Source: Bacteroidetes bacterium ADurb.Bin174 (GTDB lineage: Bacteria; Bacteroidota; Bacteroidia; Bacteroidales; Paludibacteraceae). Taken from it: a stretch of DNA of 64,000 nt. The position numbers and the translations under genes are program-made. The notes under the pieces were generated by a model, which worked only from the letters and a program-made list of their open reading frames with translations, did not search any database and had not been told where the DNA came from. Location of the stretch: contig MWCX01000020.1 in assembly GCA_002070265.1 (NCBI GenBank), positions 124,001-188,000 on the forward strand. The letters run 5' to 3'. Positions 26,510 through 35,709 of the stretch are shown here, one piece after another. Every line of letters begins with the position of its first letter. Position 1 is the first letter of the stretch.

Positions 26510-28264
26510 TCACTTTTTAATAATCTTCGTGGTATATGTCTGTTTGCCATCTTTCAATGATAGCAGGTATATGCCCGGATTGAGCTCCGCAAGATTTACA
26601 ACTCCATCAGATGCTATCTGCTTAACAACGGTTTTACCCAATATGGAGGTGATATGTAAGGTTTTGTCAGTCAAATTGTTGTGCTGTATTTGTATTTTAT
26701 CCGGCACAACAGTCGGATGCACTTTCAGGGTTTTATCAGTCGGATTAGACAAACTGGCAGTGAAAACAAGTGTTTCTGAAAATGGAGAATAGTTACCCTG
26801 ATAATCCTGTGCACGTACCTTGATGTTATATTGGGACATGTGCTGGATGTCAATAGTTATGAAATTATCCCATCGGGTGCGTGCAAGTAGTTCATTATCG
26901 TTCCAAACTTCGTAATGGGACACAATATAATTATCTGTCGATTTTGTCCAGTTGAGTGTGTATTTATTTCCTTCTATCGCAGATATTGTTGGAATACCAG
27001 GTGCAGTAGGAGCCAATGTATCTTTGGCTATTCTGCCCCGGTTGAGGTGAATTTTGCTGCAATCAGTGTAATCATGCGCAGTTATCAACACCATATTATC
27101 GCTGATAGGGGTAATACAGGAATAAAATGTGTTGTAATCATTGCTAAATGGCCTGGGCATTTCTACACTGTTTTTCCCGTTTACATCTGCCACAAATGCC
27201 CGTATTTTTTGACTGGAGTTTTGAGTGTATGCAATTCTACCATTGGGAAGTACACAGGCAAAAGGAGCATTTCCGTACACCGATGACATTTTCCACAAGT
27301 TTTGTATTTTGTTGGGATAGACATTCGGGTCGGGTATAAGCGTAACGCTTGAGGGGATAATGTAACCATCGTCGTCGTAGATGGCTTGAGTGGTATCTAC
27401 GTTGTAATTTACACTGCACCAGTTGTCTTGTATGTTGTCGAAGTCGTAGTCGTAAGGATCGCTGGCGGTTACCCAGGAGGCAAAAGCGATGCTTCCACCT
27501 TTGGGTGCTTCAGCAACCACTGCAATGCGATGATTGGGTAATTCAACCATGGTAGGCATGCCGCCTTGAGAATCAGGCTGTCCATTAAAATTGCGGTGGA
27601 TGATTCGGCCTGAAAAACGTTCATTGCTATTGGTTTGCCAGGTAACACCATTGTCGTATGAAACAATATAAGCTACAGCCCTGCCCACGGAATGCTCCTG
27701 ATTACAGTGTTCGGGACGAAAGAAAGTGGGATTCACTTCTTGTGTATAATAGATATAAATATCATTGTGACCGTCACCGTTCTTATCGCTGTTGACCTGG
27801 ATAGGTCTCGCCTCCCATACACAGGTATTGGGTGTTTTTTGTTCATCGGTCCAGGTATAACCTCCATCGGAGCTGTAACGCACACCCGTGTATGATTTGG
27901 TGGCGATGGTTCCCGGATCCCAGCGGTGTTGATAACAAAGCATTAGCCTGTCGTCCTGCAACTGAATCATGTTAGCATTGAAAATATATTCACCATCAAC
28001 GATGCGGGGCGATTGCAGTAGTTTTACCGGGGTACTCCAGCTTTGACCGAGATCCGTACTCCGCATTATCCAGATATTACCTCCATGCTGACGGTCGGAA
28101 TATGTCAGCAAAATATCGCCGGCAGCAGGACCACGATCAATCTTGCAGGTGCGAATATATTTGGAGTAGGGTGTATCAATGGTGCGCGGTGTTTCCCAGG
28201 CGATTTGGGCATTCAGACCGTTAAACAGTACAAAAATAAAAATCAATACAGATAGGATTCTCAT
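26510..28264 (-). CDS. Secreted sialidase-fold (BNR/Asp-box) glycoside hydrolase with FN3 and T9SS tail
   Basis: 584-residue secreted protein. Signal peptide (cleavage after GLNAQ), a six-bladed propeller with Asp-box repeats (STDLGQSW, SSDGGYTW, SYDNGVTW), a fibronectin type III domain around 420-510 (APTAPGIPTISAIEGNKYTLNW), and a T9SS sorting domain (about 515-584). The fold is shared by GH33 sialidases and GH93 exo-arabinanases; I cannot decide between them. The neighbouring GH43 gene would suit an arabinan-related role. It is the last gene of the minus-strand arm, and its ATG overlaps the stop of the mini-lipoprotein. Confidence 0.8.
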   Translation of the reverse strand: MRILSVLIFIFVLFNGLNAQIAWETPRTIDTPYSKYIRTCKIDRGPAAGDILLTYSDRQHGGNIWIMRSTDLGQSWSTPVKLLQSPRIVDGEYIFNANMIQLQDDRLMLCYQHRWDPGTIATKSYTGVRYSSDGGYTWTDEQKTPNTCVWEARPIQVNSDKNGDGHNDIYIYYTQEVNPTFFRPEHCNQEHSVGRAVAYIVSYDNGVTWQTNSNERFSGRIIHRNFNGQPDSQGGMPTMVELPNHRIAVVAEAPKGGSIAFASWVTASDPYDYDFDNIQDNWCSVNYNVDTTQAIYDDDGYIIPSSVTLIPDPNVYPNKIQNLWKMSSVYGNAPFACVLPNGRIAYTQNSSQKIRAFVADVNGKNSVEMPRPFSNDYNTFYSCITPISDNMVLITAHDYTDCSKIHLNRGRIAKDTLAPTAPGIPTISAIEGNKYTLNWTKSTDNYIVSHYEVWNDNELLARTRWDNFITIDIQHMSQYNIKVRAQDYQGNYSPFSETLVFTASLSNPTDKTLKVHPTVVPDKIQIQHNNLTDKTLHITSILGKTVVKQIASDGVVNLAELNPGIYLLSLKDGKQTYTTKIIKK

Positions 28265-28419
28265 ATGGGGAACCTTTCATTTTTGTTTGACGGATAGGAC
28301 TGTGGCGTTACAGTTGATCCAAGAATCGGGTTTATGTAGGTACGATCAATATTTTGGCAAGCGCTGAATGATAGGTTGATTGCTAATAATAACAAAATAT
28401 TATTAGTAAAACGTTTCAT
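28261..28419 (-). CDS. Mini-lipoprotein (52 aa), coupled between GH43 and sialidase-fold genes
   Basis: MKRFTNNILLLLAINLSFSAC is a good lipoprotein signal with lipobox FSAC (Cys21), followed by only 31 residues (including TYINPILGS). The ATG lies 5 bases after the GH43 stop, and the TGA overlaps the ATG of the next gene (ATGA). This tight packing supports real translation. It could be a small surface lipoprotein or the N-terminus of a decayed enzyme; the YINPILG start resembles the N-termini of GH43-type lipoproteins. No family is recognised. Confidence 0.55.
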   Translation of the reverse strand: MKRFTNNILLLLAINLSFSACQNIDRTYINPILGSTVTPQSYPSNKNERFPI

Positions 28420-28424
28420 GTTTC

Positions 28425-29720
28425 TTATAATTTAATAATTCTGGAATGGTACTGTTGCATACCATCAATCAACATCAGTTGATAACATCCGGCGGGTAAA
28501 CATTCGATGGATATGTCCGCGTTTGTTTGTACAGGAAACCGGGTATTCTGTCCGGTAATTGAAGTTAGCATAACAAATGCATCGGTATTATGAATCGCGT
28601 GATTGATGTTGAATGAATCCTCCACGAGGGTTGGATAAACACGCAATTGTTGAAAGTGATTTCCTTTCAAACCCGTTGGCAGGGAAGGGTAGGGTTGCGG
28701 TGTAATCGTTGGTCCATCCACTGTTATATAATTAAAGGGATGTATGGTCAATTTATCTACATTGATTTGCCGGATACCGTTGTTGGTTGAATTCAGATTT
28801 CCAACGTGCACATGTGAATGGTAGATTATATACCATTCATTATCTGCTGTAGCTTTCACCACGCTGTTGTGACCGGGACCGGAAACAGCATGACTTACGC
28901 CCGAATTAGAAAGAATAGGGTTGTACGTGCTTTTTGTGAATGGTCCGAAAGGTGATGAGGAATAAGCATAACCAACTGCGTAATTGGCAGCACAGTAGCA
29001 ATTGGATGAAAACAGCATGTAGTAAGTGTTTTCGTGTTTAATAATCACGGCGCCTTCGTTCCAATAGCTGTTGCTGCTGGGGTCAAATTCCCAGCTTTGT
29101 TGCGGATAAATCAGCATTTGTGGTTCTGACCGGAGTCCGGAGAAGTCCGGTTCTATTTCAACCACCCATATTTCACTTCTTTTTTTACCACCCAGTTCCG
29201 GGATTGGGTTGGTTGACATGGCATTGGAGTAATACATATAGGTGCGGCCATCGTCATCAATGAATACATGTGAGTCGATGGTTCCCTTTTCGCCATGATC
29301 AATAAAGGGTTGATCGGAGATATCCACAAACGGACCGGTAGGCTTATCGGCAACTGCTACGCCAATGTGTTTAATCTTGTCGTCGCGTCCTGCCGTGTAA
29401 TGCAGGTAATATTTTGAACCGATTTTAATCACTTCCGGAGCCCAAAAACCATTGGTTGCCCATTTGCGATTAGTGCCCGTGAATACTTTTTTCTCGTATT
29501 GCCAGTTGACGAGATCTTTGGACGAAAAACACGGATATCCGTTACCGGTAACATACAAATAATACGTACCATCCGAATCCTGAAGTACATGTGGGTCGGC
29601 TAAAGAATTAATATTAGTGTTATTAAATTTACCCGGCACTATAACAGGATTTGTATAGGTCTGGGACCAGGCACTAATAAAAAATAAACACAGAAAGCCA
29701 AATAAACAACACTTTTTCAT
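28425..29720 (-). CDS. Secreted GH43 glycoside hydrolase with T9SS tail
   Basis: 431 residues from the chosen ATG. Signal peptide (MKKCCLFGFLCLFFISAWSQ), then a five-bladed propeller with the GH43 carboxylates: Asp42 in SLADPHV (base), Asp149 in GTIDSHVF, and Glu222 in WNEGAVI (acid). The C-terminal 70 residues are a T9SS sorting domain. GH43 members remove arabinose, xylose or galactose residues; the exact activity is open. An in-frame ATG six codons upstream exists, but a purine-rich AAAGAGGTG precedes the chosen start. A strong hairpin lies just upstream. Confidence 0.87.
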   Translation of the reverse strand: MKKCCLFGFLCLFFISAWSQTYTNPVIVPGKFNNTNINSLADPHVLQDSDGTYYLYVTGNGYPCFSSKDLVNWQYEKKVFTGTNRKWATNGFWAPEVIKIGSKYYLHYTAGRDDKIKHIGVAVADKPTGPFVDISDQPFIDHGEKGTIDSHVFIDDDGRTYMYYSNAMSTNPIPELGGKKRSEIWVVEIEPDFSGLRSEPQMLIYPQQSWEFDPSSNSYWNEGAVIIKHENTYYMLFSSNCYCAANYAVGYAYSSSPFGPFTKSTYNPILSNSGVSHAVSGPGHNSVVKATADNEWYIIYHSHVHVGNLNSTNNGIRQINVDKLTIHPFNYITVDGPTITPQPYPSLPTGLKGNHFQQLRVYPTLVEDSFNINHAIHNTDAFVMLTSITGQNTRFPVQTNADISIECLPAGCYQLMLIDGMQQYHSRIIKL

Positions 29721-29735
29721 ACACCTCTTTATTTG

Positions 29736-29765
29736 CATATCGGTTGAACAAAGTCAACCGATATG
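29736..29765 (-). promoter_or_regulatory. Intercistronic hairpin upstream of the GH43 gene
   Basis: Perfect 12-base arms CATATCGGTTGA and TCAACCGATATG around ACAAAG, 15 bases before the GH43 ATG. There is no T-run. It may protect, cleave or attenuate the mRNA. Confidence 0.6.
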
Positions 29766-29810
29766 ATTTAGAATAAATATAAAATAGAACAGAAAAGAAT
29801 CAATTATTAC

Positions 29811-30728
29811 TTATTCTTTAATTACGTGTTTTGTGATAATCCTGAGTTGATGATAAGCTTGATTGTTGATCCAGCTACCATCTTGTTGCTGTAGGGACGC
29901 TCTCTTATTTTGCAGAACACCTATAAATACAACTCCTTTCTCAGCATCGTTTTCATATGTGTAAACCTTTCCGGCTTCAACTTTCAGTACTGATTGAGTT
30001 GGTTCAGGAAGCGCTCTGATGGCAGAACCATCAACAGCCGGAATGGCATCAAAATTAGCTTTGGTGAGCGCAGTCAGTTCAAACTTACAGCTCTTCAAAT
30101 CAGGAATGAACGGCAAGCCCAGTTCTTTTCGTTTATCAGGAGATACAAGAGCAGCAACGGTATCAGTTCCTGTTATAACAATATTGCCGAATGAGAAGTC
30201 AATCTCATTGACATATTTTGGTGCTTCTTTGCTGATATAAGCACGACCATCCAACCACGAGCCGTAATAAGATCCGTAAAAAGCATCGGAGGATTCAACA
30301 ATCACGATACCTGATTCAAAAACGTCTCTTGTGATCTTCACCAATATTTTTTTTGAAAATGACATCAGGTTGTCATCTTCCACTTCGATGAGCACAGCCT
30401 TGTTTGTGGTTAATCCGGTAAACTCATATTCAAAAGAATAAGTGTCCAGGGAAGGGTTAAACAAGGTGTCTTTACCAATCATATTTCCTTTGGCTCCGGT
30501 TTTAACATCTGCTTCATACAAGGCAAGCGAACGGATTTTAGTAGAACTTTCAATCTTTATTTTTGCCGTATAGGATGTCACACCTTTTTCTACCACTACA
30601 ATATTACTTTCATCCACATTTTCGAATGTAATTGTCATTGGCGGAGTATAATTCACTTTGTTTGTATCATCGCAGGCTGCTGTTACGAATAGAAATACTG
30701 CCAGGAATATTTTAATCAAATTTTTCAT
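29811..30728 (-). CDS. SusD-adjacent surface lipoprotein, putative glycan-binding
   Basis: 305-residue lipoprotein: signal MKNLIKIFLAVFLFVTAAC with Cys19 as lipid site. An N-terminal beta-rich domain (about 25-150) is followed by a second domain (about 155-305). It directly follows susD, the place usually taken by SusE/SusF-like surface glycan-binding proteins, so a binding role is inferred. No catalytic motif was seen and I do not recognise a named family. The longer frame starting 14 codons upstream overlaps susD and lacks a proper signal. Confidence 0.7.
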   Translation of the reverse strand: MKNLIKIFLAVFLFVTAACDDTNKVNYTPPMTITFENVDESNIVVVEKGVTSYTAKIKIESSTKIRSLALYEADVKTGAKGNMIGKDTLFNPSLDTYSFEYEFTGLTTNKAVLIEVEDDNLMSFSKKILVKITRDVFESGIVIVESSDAFYGSYYGSWLDGRAYISKEAPKYVNEIDFSFGNIVITGTDTVAALVSPDKRKELGLPFIPDLKSCKFELTALTKANFDAIPAVDGSAIRALPEPTQSVLKVEAGKVYTYENDAEKGVVFIGVLQNKRASLQQQDGSWINNQAYHQLRIITKHVIKE

Positions 30729-30769
30729 ACGATTTCTTTTTAATTTATTTTCAACATGCATAAAATGCA

Positions 30770-32485
30770 TTAATAACCTTCATTTTGATAAATTAACGGA
30801 CAGTTGTTTACATCCGAAAGTGGTATCGGCATGAAGTTCATGCGTTCATTGAAGATTCTGTCTTCTACCTTGATACGAACATATTTTCCATCTACTTTGG
30901 CAATACCTACTGCCGGTTTGTTCAGCACATCCTTGGCAATATCCCAGCGACGGATATCAAAGAAACGATGTTCTTCGAAACAGAGTTCCACACGGCGTTC
31001 TTTGCGGATACGTTCACGCAGTTGATCCTGTGTAAAGTCAGCAGCATTGAGAGCTCCGGTAATGCCGGCACGAGCACGGATTGCATTTAATTGAGCTACT
31101 GCCAGTTGGCGGTTATCCGCATTGTTGGCTGCTTCGTTAATGGCTTCGGCATAGTTTAGCAATACTTCGGCATAACGCATCATCTGGAAGTTCATAGAGG
31201 TACTACCACCTTTCATGTGGTCAATTCTGTCGTCTAAATACTTAACCAAATAATATCCGGATAACCATCTGTATGGTTTTGTTAAATCGAGCATTTTATT
31301 GACTACTGCATTTACTAATGGCCAGGTTGCACGGTCATGCAGGATGGTCTGTTTGAAGCGTGGATCGCGATTTACAAACGGATTTTGTTCGTCGTATCCG
31401 GATGCCGGATTGATGATGGGTGAGAAAGCATCACCATTATATCCCGTGATTGGTTCAGTGCCATCAAGCATATCATAACAATCTACAAATTGTTGTGTAG
31501 GTATGGTACCTACTTCTTTGTTTACATTCCAGCCATCTTCAGTGGGGAAATTATTGTATAAATCATTATCGTCAGGACGGAGATACTGTAAAATGGTTTC
31601 GTTGTTTACCCTTTCGTTGAATAAACGTGTATAACTTTTACTTACATCGACAGCATCATAATACAATTGATATACGTTCAGATTCATCACTTCTTTTGCT
31701 GCATCGGCTGCTTCCTGCCAGGTCACTGTAGTTCCATTTTTTCTGTAAAGCGGACTGGCACCGTATAATAAAGTACGTGCCTTGTAAGCTAGCGCAGCTC
31801 CTCTTGTGACGCGACCGTAGTTGGAATCATCCCATTTTTCGGGCAATACACCCGGCTGTCCTACAGCATCAAATTCAGCTACTATGAATCGCACGGTTGT
31901 TTCCAAATCCTCACGCTTCGTGGTTTCGAATGCGAAAGGATCCAATACGTCGGTAGTGATAACCAAACCACCAAACCAACGCATTAGCTCGTGATAGTAT
32001 AAGGCTCTCAGGAAACGGGCTTCAACTTTGGCATATTCTTTCTCCGTATTATCTAACGGTGAACGATCGACATTAGCCAGGAATTGATTCGCGTTTCGGA
32101 TGGCCCGGTAATACCAGTTCCAGGGATTGGTGAAAGCGATGAAGTTTACTGATGAAGTAAGACCTCCTGTTACCATGCGGTTTACTGCAGGTAATGCTTT
32201 TGATTTTCCGGCCATTCCCCCACCGTCATCTGTGACATTGTCGAGCAGTGAATTGGTGGTACCCATGCTTTCCATACGGGAGAACGTACCACTGGAAGTA
32301 TTGGTAAGTTCACGCATCCTTGCGTATAAGTCCATTAAGACTGCACGTGTACGTTCTACATCGGAATACACTTTTTCTGTGTCAATCTGATCCAGATCCG
32401 TTTCTTCCAGTAATCCTTCTTCACTGCAATTTGTTAGTATAAATGCACTGAAAATCAGTATGAATATATATTTAAACTGTTTCAT
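30770..32485 (-). CDS. SusD/RagB-family nutrient-binding lipoprotein (pair 1)
   Basis: 571-residue outer-membrane lipoprotein, lipobox ILTNC (Cys20). The TPR-rich SusD fold is indicated by YYRAIRNANQFLANV, FLRALYYHELMRWFGG, the RYAEVLLNYAEAINEA block and RKERRVELCFEEHRFFDIRRW near the C-terminus. It binds oligosaccharides and forms a lid over the partner SusC, encoded 35 bases upstream. Confidence 0.95.
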   Translation of the reverse strand: MKQFKYIFILIFSAFILTNCSEEGLLEETDLDQIDTEKVYSDVERTRAVLMDLYARMRELTNTSSGTFSRMESMGTTNSLLDNVTDDGGGMAGKSKALPAVNRMVTGGLTSSVNFIAFTNPWNWYYRAIRNANQFLANVDRSPLDNTEKEYAKVEARFLRALYYHELMRWFGGLVITTDVLDPFAFETTKREDLETTVRFIVAEFDAVGQPGVLPEKWDDSNYGRVTRGAALAYKARTLLYGASPLYRKNGTTVTWQEAADAAKEVMNLNVYQLYYDAVDVSKSYTRLFNERVNNETILQYLRPDDNDLYNNFPTEDGWNVNKEVGTIPTQQFVDCYDMLDGTEPITGYNGDAFSPIINPASGYDEQNPFVNRDPRFKQTILHDRATWPLVNAVVNKMLDLTKPYRWLSGYYLVKYLDDRIDHMKGGSTSMNFQMMRYAEVLLNYAEAINEAANNADNRQLAVAQLNAIRARAGITGALNAADFTQDQLRERIRKERRVELCFEEHRFFDIRRWDIAKDVLNKPAVGIAKVDGKYVRIKVEDRIFNERMNFMPIPLSDVNNCPLIYQNEGY

Positions 32486-32520
32486 TGTTTTATTTTTTAA
32501 TTGTACGATTACCTTTTTGA

Positions 32521-35500
32521 TTAGAATGTGACGTTGATACCCACGTTAAATACCTTCTGCTGTGGATAATAAAATCCATTGCTTTGGTTTGGATCCATTT
32601 CCGGGTCAACATAAGTGACTTCAGTTAAAGTAAACAGATTGAAACCATTTGCATACAACCTGATTGAATTTAACGGTGTTTTCCTGAGAGCTTTTTTAGG
32701 AATAGCATAACCAAACTGCAGGTTTTTCAATCGCAGATAGCTACCATCTTTCAGCCAGAAAGTTGAAGTATAATAGTTGTTCGTATTGGGTAAAGATGCT
32801 TTTCTAAGTAATGGATACGTGGCAGTGGAAGCTGTTTCCGGTGTCCATCTGTTTAAATGTTCTTCGAAAAATGCACCGAAACGGTTATCCCAACCCACCT
32901 CGTTGGTCGGATTCACGGTTACATTAGTTGCACCTTGTAACATCAGGCTTATATCGAAGTTTTTGTAACTGAAACCGAACTGTCCTGAGAAGGTAATTTC
33001 AGGTACAGTACTGTAACCTATTGGAGTTTCATCGTTTTGGTCGATGACACCATCTCCGTTGATATCTTTATAACGCATGTCACCCGGCACCACGTTGGTC
33101 AGACCGAATTGTTGCGGAGCGGCAGCAATTTCTTCAACCGACTGGAAGAAACCCATGAACTGATAACCATAAAACTGTCCGATTGGATTACCCTTTCGGT
33201 AAAGATAGTCATAAGGTTGAGCTTCTTCACTGCGTTCGATAATTTCGTTGCGTGCAAAAGCAAACATACCCTTGGCGAAGTATTGGAATTGACCGATTTT
33301 GTCACTCCATCCCAGTTCTGTTTCAAAACCCTTGTTTTCAACAATTCCGAGGTTAGATGGCGGCAACCCGACAGTTCCGGCAGCAACAATAAACCGACCC
33401 GGATTAGTGAGAATGTTGGAACGAAGTTCTTGGAAAAAGTCCAGGTTGAATGAAAGTCTGGATTTAAACCATTGAGAATCGAAACCGACATTGTATTTGG
33501 TAGCCGTTTCCCAAGTAATTAATTCATTGGGTAATGTGCCTTCAATCAAACCATTTATGTATGGATTGTGGGTTACACCAAAAGAGTACTTGGTGTTGTT
33601 CGTATTTTCATAACTTGAGCGGTAGTAATAAGAGAAACCACCGATATTATCGTTACCAACTTGTCCTGCTGAAGCTCTCAACTTGGCAAAGTTCAGGATA
33701 TTATTCTTCGGGAAGAAAGACTCGTTAGTAGGTACCCAGCCGGCAGAAACAGCCGGAAAGAAATCATAACGATGACCTTCTGCGAAACGGTTAGAACCGT
33801 TATAACCCATGTTGAACTCAATCAGATAGCGTTCGTCGTATTCGTAATTTACACGTCCGATCAATGCCTGATACACGTGGGGAACATAAGAATACTGACC
33901 AGATCTGGCTTTGCTGGACCTGAAGTTAGTCAGGACCACACCGGATATTTTGTGTACCGAATTGAAAGTATTGTTATAACGTACTGCCAATTCAGCATAT
34001 TCTCTTGAGATAGGGGAACTTTTAGAACTTTCAGTTTTTGGAAGAAATCCATTCAAACCCTGTGTATAAGCATTGGTTGCTTCGTCGTAACTATATACAA
34101 ACGGACGCCATCCCATGCCCCTGAAATTACCCCAGGAGTTGTCGAATGCATATTTACCGTCAATTGACAGTCCTTTAAGCAATTTTCGTAAGTTATACTG
34201 GAATTTGGCTGTTAATTCCATATCATTGTCCGTGTCATTCCGATAACCTGTATATGCCAGTGTTATCAGCGGGTTTTGTCTCCAGCGTGTATGGGCTGAT
34301 GACATGGCGCCACTAGCATGAATTAACGGGAAAGCCTGTGGCGGGTTTCGAATAAACATGGCAAACAGACGCATATTTTCTCCATCACTATTGGCGTCAA
34401 TGATAGAATAGGCAGCAGGACGGTTTTGGTTGCCAAAACGATATGACATATCAATGCCGATACTGAAATCATCATTGATATTGATATCTAAGTTGGTACG
34501 TGCCGTGATTCTTCTGTACAGGTATTCAGGATTGTAATCCGGATTAACGAGTGCTTTATCAACTTCAGGCGACAAACTGATTAGTTTGGCAAAAGTCGGA
34601 TGTTTCCTGAGTTCCTCTACATCGGTCTGATACATACCGGTCTGCTCCAGGTAACCCAAACCAACGAAGTATTTCAGCACTTTATTACCCCCGCTGATAT
34701 TCAGGTTATAACGTTGTCTGCTACCTGGTTTGGTGAAGATGTCAACCAGATCATTATCAGGATGGGTAAATGGCTTCAACTGGGTACGGTACAAATACAT
34801 ATCGTACTCCGAAGCCGGGAAGTTGTTGGTGTTGCCGGAAGTTGTAATGTCCAACCCATCGTTGTAAGAACCTTCACGTTGTAACCTGGCTGTGTTTTCT
34901 GCATTCAACTGTTGCGGAATAGCCGTGAAATGAGTTATACCATATTCAGAAGAAAGTGATATTTTAGATTTCCCTTCATCACCACGTTTGGTGGTAACCA
35001 GGATAACCCCGTTGGCTCCTCGTACTCCGTAAACGGCAGTGGCAGAAGCATCCTTCAATACAGAAATACTTTCGATGTCTTCAGAATCAATCTGGTTGAA
35101 GGAACGTTCAACTCCGTCAACCAATATGAGTGGGGCAGTAGTATTGAAAGAGGCCTGTCCGCGTATGAACAACTGGGCGGCATCCCCACCGGGACGACCA
35201 CTGATCTGGCGGGTAACCAAGCCGGAAACTCTACCCGTCAGCGCATTGCTGACACTTGTCACCGGCACATCCGTCAAGTCTTTGCTGCTTACGTTCGAGA
35301 TAGAACCCGTGATAGATACTTTCTTTTGTGTGCCATAACCTACAACTACCACTTCTTCAAGGGCGATTTGGTCTTCCTGTAGGATTACATTGATATTGGT
35401 ACGTGAACTCACATCCACTTCCTGTTTTACGTAACCCACCGAAGAAATTACCAGTACCTTTTCGGCATTGGGCAGCAGGTTGATGGTAAATTCTCCGTTA

Positions 35501-35661
35501 ATATCGGTAATCACCCCATTGGTGGTACCTTTTTGGATAATACTGCTCCCGATCATTTCCAGTCCGGCTGCATCTACCACCGTACCGGTAATTCTGGTTT
35601 GGGCAAACGCATGCAGTATTAAAAAATTTATCAAAGTTATTATTATTACTATTCGTTTCAT
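32521..35661 (-). CDS. SusC/RagA-family TonB-dependent transporter (pair 1)
   Basis: 1046-residue outer-membrane transporter. Signal peptide, N-terminal carboxypeptidase-regulatory-like domain (about 22-100: ITGTVVDAAGLEMIGSS), TonB box region (ALEEVVVVGYGTQKK), plug domain (SNALTGRVSGLVTRQ...VYGVRGANGVILVTT) and barrel ending in FNVGINVTF. It imports oligosaccharides using TonB energy with its SusD partner. It starts 49 bases after the second SusD gene, within the same operon. Confidence 0.96.
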   Translation of the reverse strand: MKRIVIIITLINFLILHAFAQTRITGTVVDAAGLEMIGSSIIQKGTTNGVITDINGEFTINLLPNAEKVLVISSVGYVKQEVDVSSRTNINVILQEDQIALEEVVVVGYGTQKKVSITGSISNVSSKDLTDVPVTSVSNALTGRVSGLVTRQISGRPGGDAAQLFIRGQASFNTTAPLILVDGVERSFNQIDSEDIESISVLKDASATAVYGVRGANGVILVTTKRGDEGKSKISLSSEYGITHFTAIPQQLNAENTARLQREGSYNDGLDITTSGNTNNFPASEYDMYLYRTQLKPFTHPDNDLVDIFTKPGSRQRYNLNISGGNKVLKYFVGLGYLEQTGMYQTDVEELRKHPTFAKLISLSPEVDKALVNPDYNPEYLYRRITARTNLDININDDFSIGIDMSYRFGNQNRPAAYSIIDANSDGENMRLFAMFIRNPPQAFPLIHASGAMSSAHTRWRQNPLITLAYTGYRNDTDNDMELTAKFQYNLRKLLKGLSIDGKYAFDNSWGNFRGMGWRPFVYSYDEATNAYTQGLNGFLPKTESSKSSPISREYAELAVRYNNTFNSVHKISGVVLTNFRSSKARSGQYSYVPHVYQALIGRVNYEYDERYLIEFNMGYNGSNRFAEGHRYDFFPAVSAGWVPTNESFFPKNNILNFAKLRASAGQVGNDNIGGFSYYYRSSYENTNNTKYSFGVTHNPYINGLIEGTLPNELITWETATKYNVGFDSQWFKSRLSFNLDFFQELRSNILTNPGRFIVAAGTVGLPPSNLGIVENKGFETELGWSDKIGQFQYFAKGMFAFARNEIIERSEEAQPYDYLYRKGNPIGQFYGYQFMGFFQSVEEIAAAPQQFGLTNVVPGDMRYKDINGDGVIDQNDETPIGYSTVPEITFSGQFGFSYKNFDISLMLQGATNVTVNPTNEVGWDNRFGAFFEEHLNRWTPETASTATYPLLRKASLPNTNNYYTSTFWLKDGSYLRLKNLQFGYAIPKKALRKTPLNSIRLYANGFNLFTLTEVTYVDPEMDPNQSNGFYYPQQKVFNVGINVTF

Positions 35662-35709
35662 TCGATTAGAATTTAATATATATGTATAGAATAAAATTAA
35701 ATCTTGCTA

